A stretch of 6,276 nucleotides of DNA from Nitrospirota bacterium. Lineage in GTDB: Bacteria > Nitrospirota > Nitrospiria > Nitrospirales > UBA8639. Each line of letters starts with the position of its first letter. Position 1 is the stretch's first letter. The translations under genes and the position numbers were made by a program. Under the pieces are notes generated by a model. That model searched no databases, had not been told where the DNA came from, and saw nothing but the letters and a program-made list of their open reading frames with translations. The stretch lies in assembly GCA_020355985.1 (NCBI GenBank), contig CP070628.1:335980-342255 (forward strand), written 5' to 3'. This document shows, in pieces, positions 1 to 5,862 of the stretch.

Positions 1-98
1 TCACCTTTAAAGACGGCAATCGAGTGAAAATGCAACAGATCGCCGTGCAGACTTGGAAAAACGGGAAAATCATTCGTGAAGATTTTTACCACGGTTGA
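1..98 (+). CDS. 3' end of a probable SnoaL/NTF2-like domain protein (partial)
   Basis: This is the C-terminal end of a gene that begins before the window. The reading frame starts at base 3 and gives 31 residues before a TGA at 96-98. The tail has a hydrophobic strand pattern (VKMQQIAVQTW) followed by KNGKIIREDFYHG. A closing 'W-x-x-GKI-x-x-E-x-F-Y' strand is typical of the last beta strands of the SnoaL-like/NTF2-like cone-shaped fold, whose members range from small enzymes to binding proteins. The substrate cannot be told from this fragment. The fumarase start lies 102 bases downstream. No clear terminator is visible between them, so co-transcription is possible but not shown. The assignment rests on a short stretch and is moderate at best. 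Confidence 0.55.
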   Translation, partial: TFKDGNRVKMQQIAVQTWKNGKIIREDFYHG

Positions 99-186
99 GA
101 GTCGAGAAAAATGGTGCCTTGCGAAAAATGTGAGGTAAGAAGTAGGGTAAGGTTTTCGCTAGCATTGACTTTCAATACCCATAATT

Positions 187-193
187 AGAGGAG
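187..193 (+). promoter_or_regulatory. Ribosome binding site of the fumarase gene
   Basis: AGAGGAG lies 7 bases before the ATG at 201. It supports that ATG as the start of the fumarase. The rest of the 99-200 gap shows no convincing promoter pair. Confidence 0.75.
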
Positions 194-200
194 TCGCTTC

Positions 201-1862
201 ATGGGGGAGTTTCAGTATCAGGAAATTTTTGAGCATTCTGCAGATACAACCACGTATCGCAAGCTCACCTCTGACTATGTCTCAACGGCCAACTTTGAGG
301 GACAAGAAATAGTAAAAGTAAGGCCTGAGGCGCTCACGCTCTTAGCGCGTGAGGCTATGGATGATGTCTCGCATTTGCTGCGTTCGAGTCATCTCAAACA
401 ATTAGCAAAAATCCTAGACGACCCAGAAGCCTCCGATAATGACCGGTTTGTCGCGGTAGAACTCCTCAAAAATGCCAATATTGCTGCAGGGCGGGTGTTA
501 CCTGGATGCCAGGATACGGGCACTGCCATCGCTCTCGGATATAAAGGGCAGCAAGTATTTACCTTCGTCGATGATGCCGAAGCCCTTTCCCGTGGCATCT
601 TTGAAGCCTATGATCAACGCAATCTGCGTTACTCGCAAATGGCTCCCCTCGACATGTACACCGAGAAAAATACCAGCAATAATTTGCCGGCACAGATCGA
701 TCTCTATGCCAAATCTGGGCCCGAGTACCACTTTTTATTCATTGCTAAGGGTGGAGGCTCGGCCAATAAAACTTTTCTTTATCAAGAGACGAAAGCGCTA
801 CTTAATCCAAAGTCTCTTCTTGCGTTCGTGGCGGAAAAAATTCGTACGTTGGGCACCTCGGCCTGCCCACCATATCACTTAGCGTTCGTTGTGGGCGGGA
901 TGTCCGCAGAGTTCACGTTAAAGACCGTCAAACTTGCCAGTTGCCATTATCTGGATGATTTGCCCACGTCCGGAAACAAGCAGGGCCGTGCGTTTCGAGA
1001 CCTGGATCTGGAGAAGCAAATCTTTCAACTCTGCGCGGAGACTGGAATTGGCGCGCAATTTGGTGGGAAATACTTTGCGCACGATGTCCGGGTCATTCGC
1101 TTGTCAAGACATGGCGCCTCCTGCCCTGTGGGGCTGGGTGTGTCTTGCTCAGCGGACCGGCAAATCTTGGGAAAAATCACAAAAGAGGGTGTCTTTCTCG
1201 AACAGCTTGAAACCAATCCCGCACAATACCTCCCGGATGTGACTGAACAAGACTTAGACGGTGACGTGGTTAAGATCAATTTGAATCGGCCTATGCCAGA
1301 AATACTCTCAGAATTACGAAAGCATCCTGTGGCCACTCGTCTGTCACTGACAGGTCCCATTGTGGTCGCACGAGATATTGCCCATGCCCGACTCAAAGAA
1401 CGATTGGATGCTGGAAAAGGCCTCCCACAATATCTCAAAAATCATGTCGTCTATTACGCTGGACCAGCTAAGAAACCCGAGGGCCATGCCTCAGGTTCTT
1501 TTGGTCCCACTACTGCCGGCCGCATGGATTCATATGTGGACCAATTTCAAGCCGAAGGCGGGAGTATGGTTATGCTTGCCAAGGGCAATCGCTCCCAACA
1601 AGTGCGTGAGGCCTGTGGAAAACATGGCGGGTTTTATTTGGGCTCGATCGGTGGCCCGGCCGCTCGCCTAGCCGAACACAGTATTAAGAAGGTGGAAGTT
1701 CTGGAATACGAAGACCTTGGCATGGAAGCCGTGTGGAAAATCGAAGTCGAAGATTTTCCGGCTTTCACCGTCATCAATCACGAAGGCAAAGATTTTTATG
1801 CCGATCTGAATATCCAGAATGCCTCGAGCCTGATTCAGGTAAGTGAATCAGGGAAAAAGTAA
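201..1862 (+). CDS. fumA: Fumarate hydratase class I, single-chain [4Fe-4S] type
   Basis: Catalyses the reversible hydration of fumarate to L-malate in the cytoplasmic TCA cycle. The 553-residue length matches the one-chain class I fumarases (E. coli FumA/FumB type, about 548), not the two-subunit type. The N-terminal domain contains [10 protein letters not shown] (Cys103), [25 protein letters not shown] and ACPPYH (Cys222). [18 protein letters not shown] follows, with Cys316. Cys103, Cys222 and Cys316 have the same spacing as the three cluster cysteines of E. coli FumA (105, 224, 318), so the [4Fe-4S] site is intact. The C-terminal domain has the family blocks [47 protein letters not shown] and [15 protein letters not shown], then a [11 protein letters not shown] ending. 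The start ATG has AGAGGAG 7 bases upstream. Clusters of this class are known to be oxidant-labile, which is of interest beside a peroxidase gene, although the two genes are convergent. Confidence 0.97.
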   Translation: MGEFQYQEIFEHSADTTTYRKLTSDYVSTANFEGQEIVKVRPEALTLLAREAMDDVSHLLRSSHLKQLAKILDDPEASDNDRFVAVELLKNANIAAGRVLPGCQDTGTAIALGYKGQQVFTFVDDAEALSRGIFEAYDQRNLRYSQMAPLDMYTEKNTSNNLPAQIDLYAKSGPEYHFLFIAKGGGSANKTFLYQETKALLNPKSLLAFVAEKIRTLGTSACPPYHLAFVVGGMSAEFTLKTVKLASCHYLDDLPTSGNKQGRAFRDLDLEKQIFQLCAETGIGAQFGGKYFAHDVRVIRLSRHGASCPVGLGVSCSADRQILGKITKEGVFLEQLETNPAQYLPDVTEQDLDGDVVKINLNRPMPEILSELRKHPVATRLSLTGPIVVARDIAHARLKERLDAGKGLPQYLKNHVVYYAGPAKKPEGHASGSFGPTTAGRMDSYVDQFQAEGGSMVMLAKGNRSQQVREACGKHGGFYLGSIGGPAARLAEHSIKKVEVLEYEDLGMEAVWKIEVEDFPAFTVINHEGKDFYADLNIQNASSLIQVSESGKK

Positions 1863-1951
1863 AGATCTGTCTTACCTTTCCCTTCTTCATCTTTCACGGT
1901 ATTTGTTCTCAATTCAGAGTGGGTCTCTACTCTTTGTTAACTGCCATGTGT

Positions 1952-1993
1952 AGATGATGGCTTCAGCCTTTAGAAAAACTGAAGCCATCATCT
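1952..1993 (+). terminator. Strong hairpin between convergent genes, likely terminator
   Basis: A perfect 15-bp inverted repeat has arms AGATGATGGCTTCAG (1952-1966) and CTGAAGCCATCATCT (1979-1993) around a 12-base loop. It lies 89 bases after the fumarase stop and 37 bases beyond the end of the convergent peroxidase gene, the usual place for a shared terminator. On the plus strand it is followed by GGTTTTGG, a short and interrupted U-run. On the minus strand no U-tract follows. It may therefore work best for the fumarase transcript, or act as an mRNA 3'-end stabiliser or bidirectional block. Confidence 0.6.
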
Positions 1994-2030
1994 GGTTTTG
2001 GTCTCAAGCCGTTCGGACAGGTGGAACTTC

Positions 2031-3107
2031 TTACTTGGGAAAACTAGTTGGTGGCTCCATTTGCCAGCCTTCGCCACTTAAGGAATGTAAAAACTCCACC
2101 AGGTCCTCCTTTTCTTGATTAGACAGTTTTAACGGTTGGATAAATGGATCCTTGTGAGGATTGGCAATGCCACCTTGGTCGTAAAAATCCACCACCTGCC
2201 GCAGGGTGCCAAAGCGGCCATCATGCATGTACGGAGCCGTGCGTGTGATTTCCCGGAGAGTAGGAGTTTTAAAGGCTCCCATATCCTTAGGTTCCTTGGT
2301 CACGACATAACGCCCAAGGTCCACATGATCGGAATCCCAATCAATTCCGAGATTATGAAATTTTTCATCTGTAAAATTTGCACCCGAATGGCAGGTAAAA
2401 CAAAGGGCTTTTCCACGGAAAACCTCAAGCCCTCTTTGAGCGCTGGGGGATAGTGCGTTCTGATCTTTACCGGAATTAAATCGGTCATAGGGGCTGTTGC
2501 CGGAGAGAAGGGTTCGTTGAAAGCTGGCAATGGCTTGTCCGACCCGTTCTTTTGTAATGGGTCCCTGAAAAACTTGCTGAAATAATGTGCGATATCCCTC
2601 AATGGTCTTGAGCTTGGCAACTAATTCATCATGATTGGCAAAGCCATGTTCTACTGGACTGACAAAAGGACCAGTCGATTGTTCTTCCAATGTGGCTGCG
2701 CGGCCGTCCCAAAACTGTGCAGAACTAAACAGACGATTAATAGAGGCGGGCGCACTGCGGCCTCCTTGTAAACGATGAATACCTGTTGAGACGGGCTGCC
2801 CATCGGTAAAGGCTAAGCTCGGGATGTGGCAACTTCCACAGGCAATAGTGTCATTTTTGGAAAGTCGTTTGTCGAAGAATAGGAGTTTCCCCAGTTCGAT
2901 CTCTTCCTTTGTTAATGGATTATCCTTGGGGATGACAATAAAATTTTCATCTAATCCTAACGGGGCCTCCCATTCTTCTTCTCCCGGAAGTGCTGCCCAG
3001 GACACAAAGGGACTGCTGAGCCCTAAGAGAAGAATGATAATCCAGAAAACAAAAACTGAACGTTTCCTACTCTTTGTCTTTGATTTTAATGAGCTCATTG
3101 GTTTCAT
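2031..3107 (-). CDS. Exported di-heme cytochrome c peroxidase (CCP/MauG family)
   Basis: A periplasmic enzyme that reduces H2O2 to water with electrons from small cytochromes or similar donors. From the ATG at 3107 the protein has 358 residues. A basic N-terminus (KSKTKSRKR) precedes a hydrophobic segment (about 17-36) and a likely signal peptidase site after SWA (about 38), so the protein is exported. Two heme c motifs are present: CGSCH at 90-94 (N-terminal heme) and CFTCH at 236-240 (C-terminal heme). Other family landmarks are His111 in GIHRLQGGRSAP (the usual distal His region of the N-terminal heme), FWDGRA with Trp133 between the hemes, Gln143 and Glu153 at the spacing of the conserved catalytic Gln/Glu pair, and APYMHDGRFGTL with Met294 as the expected axial ligand of the C-terminal heme. 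An in-frame ATG at 3182 would add 25 residues ahead of the signal peptide. It is rejected because AAGGAGGT sits 5 bases before the ATG at 3107. Both heme sites appear complete, so classical peroxidase activity is likelier than a MauG-like modifying role, but this is inferred. Confidence 0.95.
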   Translation of the reverse strand: MKPMSSLKSKTKSRKRSVFVFWIIILLLGLSSPFVSWAALPGEEEWEAPLGLDENFIVIPKDNPLTKEEIELGKLLFFDKRLSKNDTIACGSCHIPSLAFTDGQPVSTGIHRLQGGRSAPASINRLFSSAQFWDGRAATLEEQSTGPFVSPVEHGFANHDELVAKLKTIEGYRTLFQQVFQGPITKERVGQAIASFQRTLLSGNSPYDRFNSGKDQNALSPSAQRGLEVFRGKALCFTCHSGANFTDEKFHNLGIDWDSDHVDLGRYVVTKEPKDMGAFKTPTLREITRTAPYMHDGRFGTLRQVVDFYDQGGIANPHKDPFIQPLKLSNQEKEDLVEFLHSLSGEGWQMEPPTSFPK

Positions 3108-3112
3108 AATCA

Positions 3113-3120
3113 ACCTCCTT
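3113..3120 (-). promoter_or_regulatory. Ribosome binding site fixing the peroxidase start
   Basis: Read on the minus strand, AAGGAGGT lies 5 bases before the ATG at 3107. This near-perfect Shine-Dalgarno sequence decides the start against the longer in-frame ATG at 3182. Its first two bases are also the last two of the TAA (3121-3119) closing the 27-codon ORF upstream, an arrangement suited to translational coupling. Confidence 0.85.
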
Positions 3121-3202
3121 ATAATGAACGCTGGATGGTCTTCCAGTGGGAAACGGTGGTTTTCAGAAAGGGGTAGCCGCATTTTGCCTCTTGAGTGCTC
3201 AT
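3119..3202 (-). CDS. Possible 27-residue upstream ORF before the peroxidase gene
   Basis: A short frame starts at ATG 3202 and ends at TAA 3121-3119, 11 bases before the peroxidase ATG. GGAGG lies at 3217-3213, a long 10-base spacing to the ATG. The peptide begins MSTQEAKCGYPFLKTT and ends KTIQRSL. It has a single Cys at residue 8, no signal peptide and no membrane segment. I do not recognise it. The cysteine next to a PFLK segment could be the N-terminal relic of a larger redox protein, or it could be a leader or regulatory peptide whose translation feeds the peroxidase ribosome binding site. It may also be chance. If the 3253-3258 element is the real -10, both ORFs would share one mRNA. Confidence 0.35.
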   Translation of the reverse strand: MSTQEAKCGYPFLKTTVSHWKTIQRSL

Positions 3203-3252
3203 CTCATTTTGGCCTCCACGTATGATGTTGTTATCGCAGAAATTGCGAGATA

Positions 3253-3294
3253 AGTATAATTCTTTTTTTCTATATCCCGATAGGTATTGTCTAT
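3253..3294 (-). promoter_or_regulatory. Candidate peroxidase promoter with OxyR-like palindrome
   Basis: On the minus strand a TATACT hexamer (3258-3253) resembles a -10 box. No good -35 hexamer lies 16-18 bases upstream of it, as in activator-dependent promoters. Over that place sits ATAGACAATACCTAT (3294-3280), an exact ATAG-N7-CTAT half of the OxyR consensus (ATAG-N7-CTAT-N7-ATAG-N7-CTAT). After 6 rather than 7 bases comes another ATAG (3273-3270), and 7 bases later GAAT, which fits CTAT poorly. With transcription starting near 3246 the palindrome would lie around -35 to -48, a position suited to contact with RNA polymerase. The motif is short and degenerate, and no regulator gene is in the window, so this is a hypothesis. 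Confidence 0.33.
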
Positions 3295-3442
3295 TGCTGA
3301 AGCCTATCCTTGACCTTGCCCCAAGTCCAGTATGTTTTAATGGTCGAAAATATAAGCGCGCCATCAAAAATTGTATTCCTGATGATCGTCAGTTTTAGTG
3401 AACCTCCTAAAAGAGCAGCTAGGAAAAGCTTGCGTATCCAAA

Positions 3443-3479
3443 GCCTTAGTCCTGGGCTCTGCCTTAGGGCATCGTTTTT
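3443..3479 (+). terminator. Weak terminator-like hairpin with T-run
   Basis: GCCTTAG (3443-3449) can pair with TTAGGGC (3464-3470) over 7 bp, two of them G-U, around a 14-base loop. ATCG and a run of five T follow (3475-3479). No annotated plus-strand gene ends upstream of it, so it would terminate only an unannotated transcript or antisense reads. The stem is poor and this may be chance. Confidence 0.2.
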
Positions 3480-3688
3480 CCCCTTGGCTTGTCTTTCTTG
3501 ATTCCACTGTCCCTTGTGAATTATTTTTAAATTTTTTGATGGTTGATAAAGGTATTGGACCGTAAAAAAAGAAGTTCTTGATACCTTTTGAAGTTTTATG
3601 GTGTAGTTCTTATGGCGTATGTAAGAGATGTCTATGACTCCCTCTATGGATTAATGAGCAGGTGTTTCAAGTCTCTGGCGGGAAATTC

Positions 3689-3718
3689 TTGACTCCTTTG
3701 GTTGAGACTTTCTACAGT
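3689..3718 (+). promoter_or_regulatory. Candidate promoter of the Pal-like lipoprotein gene
   Basis: TTGACT (3689-3694, five of six consensus bases) is followed after 18 bases by TACAGT (3713-3718, four of six). Transcription would start near 3726, giving a leader of about 70 bases before the ATG at 3796. The spacing is at the long end and the -10 is imperfect, so this is only the best pair I can find upstream of the gene. Confidence 0.33.
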
Positions 3719-3782
3719 TGAATTATTGGAGAGTACAACCAACAGATTTGATGGGTTCTATTTTTCTGAAGTAAGTGCGGGT

Positions 3783-3789
3783 AAGGAGG
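3783..3789 (+). promoter_or_regulatory. Ribosome binding site fixing the Pal-like start
   Basis: AAGGAGG lies 6 bases before the ATG at 3796. An in-frame GTG at 3775 would place this ribosome binding site inside the coding sequence and add seven residues ahead of the signal peptide, so 3796 is the better start. Confidence 0.85.
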
Positions 3790-3795
3790 TCTAAG

Positions 3796-4728
3796 ATGAC
3801 ACAACGCGGAATGGGGTCTCTGTTTATTGAGGTGGTTAAAGTAGTGGTGGTCAGTGGATGTATCGTTGGTTTGTTGACAGGGTGTAGCTCTCGGAAGCGA
3901 ATGAACGTTGTTTCTGTCAGTGATGCGCCGAAGGTGCAGGTCACGCAATTGAAACCCGAAAAAGTGACTATTGAAGAAGTAATCGCTCAGCCGGTTCCAA
4001 AGGAGACAAGGATGGATATTCCTGTGGAGGAACCTGCCAGACCTGCGCCTCGGAGCGAATTGCCGGCAGAGATTTTTGCGACGCCGAAAAGTACTATAGC
4101 CCCATCTGAAATTTCTCCATTCTCTGAAGCTCTGGCACCTGTTCCGGACGATGAGCCAATATCGTCATCCAGGGCTTCTGTCTTAGAGCCGTCGAGGCAA
4201 CGGCCTTTGACAGAGATCCCCCCAATTTCCTTTGAACCGGAAATGCCCGCGTTGCCACGAGGGGCTTACGATGAAGAACCTCAAGCAGTTATACCTTCGA
4301 CCCCTGAACCTCCAACTGCACAAGAACCGGTGCAAGTCGCCAAAGTGATGCCGCAGGAGCCGGAAGAAGTTGAAATCACCACAGAAACGCTGGAGGCCGC
4401 TCTCAGCGATATTTATTTTGATTATGATCGATTTTCGATTCGAGAAGATGCAGTGGCCCTATTAAAAACCAATGCGCAGTTATTAACGGCGAAATACGCT
4501 GAGAAAAACATTGTGATAGAAGGTCATTGCGATGAACGAGGAACACAGAGTTACAACATGGTCCTTGGAGAGGCTAGAGCCAATGCTGTCAAAACATTTT
4601 TAGAAGATTTGGGTGTTTCGCGTGATAAGCTTGAGGTGGTGAGCTATGGGAAGGATAAGCCATTTTGTAGAGAACAGACTGAGGAATGCTGGCAAGAAAA
4701 CCGTCGTGGCCATTTTGTCATCAAATAG
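3796..4728 (+). CDS. pal: Pal-like peptidoglycan-associated outer-membrane lipoprotein (OmpA C-terminal domain)
   Basis: Anchors the outer membrane to peptidoglycan from the periplasmic side. The 310-residue product starts with a signal peptide whose hydrophobic core VVKVVVVSGCIVGLLTG runs into the lipobox LTGC, so Cys30 should be acylated. No Asp follows the Cys (the next residues are Ser-Ser), which fits outer-membrane sorting by the E. coli rule. Residues 45-197 form a low-complexity linker rich in Pro and Glu with many Ser and Ala. The OmpA-type domain covers 203-310: IYFDYDRFSI, EGHCDERGTQSYNMVLGEAR and VSYGKDKPFC, ending in QENRRGHFVIK. Asp246 and Arg261 have the 15-residue spacing of the pair that binds diaminopimelate in OmpA-family domains. 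Cys245, Cys291 and Cys298 lie in the domain, and the last two could form a disulfide. E. coli Pal is only 173 residues long, so the linker is strikingly extended. No tol genes adjoin, so an OmpA-family lipoprotein with another role remains possible. Confidence 0.88.
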   Translation: MTQRGMGSLFIEVVKVVVVSGCIVGLLTGCSSRKRMNVVSVSDAPKVQVTQLKPEKVTIEEVIAQPVPKETRMDIPVEEPARPAPRSELPAEIFATPKSTIAPSEISPFSEALAPVPDDEPISSSRASVLEPSRQRPLTEIPPISFEPEMPALPRGAYDEEPQAVIPSTPEPPTAQEPVQVAKVMPQEPEEVEITTETLEAALSDIYFDYDRFSIREDAVALLKTNAQLLTAKYAEKNIVIEGHCDERGTQSYNMVLGEARANAVKTFLEDLGVSRDKLEVVSYGKDKPFCREQTEECWQENRRGHFVIK

Positions 4729-4780
4729 TTTTACTTTTCTGAATCCCTCTTAATGCGAAGAGATATGTAATCATCCTATT

Positions 4781-5791
4781 GTGGTTCTCTACCCGCTTTT
4801 ACGAGAAATTTCTGGAAAATTTTTCGTTCGCCGTGGTCTATCCTTAGTTATCTTGTGTGTGCTGAATTGGGGCTTGTTCCCCAACCATGGTTTGGGGGTG
4901 GAGCCACCTCTTTCCGCTCCCGGAATTCCTACCCTTCCTGATACGTCTCTTTTGTATGTTTCGGATTATGTTTCATTTGTGGGTGAAGACACTCAGGGGC
5001 GTGTTGCCTTCGCCCTGGACAACAATCGTGGCCGAGATAGTGAATCCTGGCAGGCTGAACATTTTGGGGTACTGCATGATGAGCACGAGGGGTGGATTTC
5101 ACTACAGGGTTCTGGAATGTATGAAAATTCTATGCATGAATTGCAAACCATTCCCCCTTCCTCCTTTTTTCAATTTGAGGGCATGCCTGAAACAGGCATG
5201 TCAATTATTAGCCATCCTAATAATCTGACTCTATCGATTGAGTCTATTCCAATTCGCCTTGCGCGGGAACATGAAGGCGGTCGGTATTGGTTGGGGTCTG
5301 CGGCGGCTGAATTGCAGTGGAACGGTCGAAGGTTAAAGGGTCGGGTGATTTATGAATATTTCATGATGCCAGAGTTCAATCGGCTTTCACGAACGTATTG
5401 GGGCTTGTGGAAACACTTTCAAGGGCTCTATCTGGTAATCGAAGGGCTGGGTGATCTCTATGTTCATTCACAAGAAAGTGACATGATGGCTCCGTTGGTC
5501 GGAACGGTGAGCGGATTTTTGGCAGTTCAAGGGGAAACGAAACCGCTTCAGGTGTTGCAAGTCACGCTCTTGGATCATGACCAGGCGTGGGGATTGTATC
5601 GATGGCCCAGCGCCTGGGGACTTAATTGGGTCAACAAAGCTGGAGTGGGTCGTGCTCAATTGGAGATTCAAGAATTTAAGACGATGGGCAATTGGGTTAT
5701 TGGGGGATTTGGGATGGGAATTGTTCAGGGAATCGTGCACTATAATGGGAAGGATTATCCGGTGTATGGGTTGGCCGAACTTATTATGTAG
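4781..5791 (+). CDS. Exported beta-rich protein of unknown function
   Basis: I do not firmly recognise this 336-residue protein. The N-terminus has VRR (16-18) and a hydrophobic core GLSLVILCVLNWGLF (19-33), a probable signal peptide ending near GLG (37-39). The mature part is rich in Gly, Trp, Tyr and alternating hydrophobic residues, suggesting beta sheet. Conspicuous blocks are YVSFVGEDTQGRVAFALDNN (59-78 onward), QAEHFGVLHDEHEGW (91-105), GRRLKGRVIYEY (182-193), FNRLSRTYWGLWKHFQGLY (199-217) and YGLAELIM at the C-terminus. The pattern loosely recalls two-domain lipocalin-like proteins such as the AttH/CrtC group, a weak idea only. The start is uncertain: GTG 4781 has no good ribosome binding site (a purine run GAAGAGA at 4757-4763 is too far), and the frame is closed by TAA at 4751-4753 with no ATG between. 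It follows the Pal-like gene by 52 bases without a visible terminator, so co-transcription and an envelope role are likely. Confidence 0.8.
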   Translation: MVLYPLLREISGKFFVRRGLSLVILCVLNWGLFPNHGLGVEPPLSAPGIPTLPDTSLLYVSDYVSFVGEDTQGRVAFALDNNRGRDSESWQAEHFGVLHDEHEGWISLQGSGMYENSMHELQTIPPSSFFQFEGMPETGMSIISHPNNLTLSIESIPIRLAREHEGGRYWLGSAAAELQWNGRRLKGRVIYEYFMMPEFNRLSRTYWGLWKHFQGLYLVIEGLGDLYVHSQESDMMAPLVGTVSGFLAVQGETKPLQVLQVTLLDHDQAWGLYRWPSAWGLNWVNKAGVGRAQLEIQEFKTMGNWVIGGFGMGIVQGIVHYNGKDYPVYGLAELIM

Positions 5792-5862
5792 CGTATGTCG
5801 AATATTTTTGGTTTGAGATATTCCAATACCCATTTGGCTGCCTAGGGGAAACACGATTAATT

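Larger units (their letters stand above)
3295..3795. other. Intergenic region between divergent peroxidase and lipoprotein genes
   Basis: This stretch has no conventional gene and is more AT-rich than its neighbours, with several A and T runs (for example 3531-3537 and 3564-3570). It contains a minus-strand frame open from 3650 to the TAG at 3293-3291 that has no ATG, GTG or TTG start, only a CTG at 3392 behind AGGAGG. It also contains a 26-codon plus-strand ORF at 3612-3692 without a ribosome binding site, a weak hairpin plus T-run near 3443-3479, an 8-bp inverted repeat AAAGGTAT/ATACCTTT (3548-3555 and 3581-3588), and a possible promoter for the lipoprotein gene. I see no tRNA, known riboswitch fold or mobile element. 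Confidence 0.6.

Noticed and set aside
165..193. TTGACT (165-170) and CATAAT (180-185) as a fumarase promoter
   Set aside because: The spacing is only 9 bases. A -10 at proper distance from TTGACT would fall on the ribosome binding site, so the pair cannot work as a normal promoter.
333..353. Hairpin CTCACGC/GCGTGAG inside the fumarase gene
   Set aside because: It is a 7-bp stem within conserved coding sequence with no U-run; most likely incidental.
1025..1438. 137-codon minus-strand ORF opposite the fumarase, and similar long frames opposite or out of frame with the other genes
   Set aside because: They lie entirely inside confidently identified coding regions, have no domain-like features and are explained as shadows of the real genes.
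3108..3182. Longer form of the peroxidase beginning at ATG 3182
   Set aside because: It would put 25 extra residues before the signal peptide, and the near-perfect ribosome binding site at 3113-3120 lies inside that extension, pointing to ATG 3107.
3195..3501. Two plus-strand ORFs of 67 and 63 codons in the intergenic region
   Set aside because: No ribosome binding sites, compositions typical of translated noncoding DNA, and they overlap the proposed minus-strand promoter and leader of the peroxidase gene.
3548..3588. Inverted repeat AAAGGTAT/ATACCTTT as terminator or operator
   Set aside because: Eight base pairs around a 25-base loop with no U-run and low GC. It could be an operator but nothing else supports it.
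3676..3692. Sigma-54 type promoter at TGGCGGGAAATTCTTGA
   Set aside because: The required GG-N10-GC spacing is not met, so the likeness to the -24/-12 consensus is superficial.
3775..3795. Longer form of the Pal-like lipoprotein beginning at GTG 3775
   Set aside because: The AAGGAGG at 3783-3789 would be coding; ATG 3796 is correctly spaced from it and gives a normal lipoprotein signal peptide.
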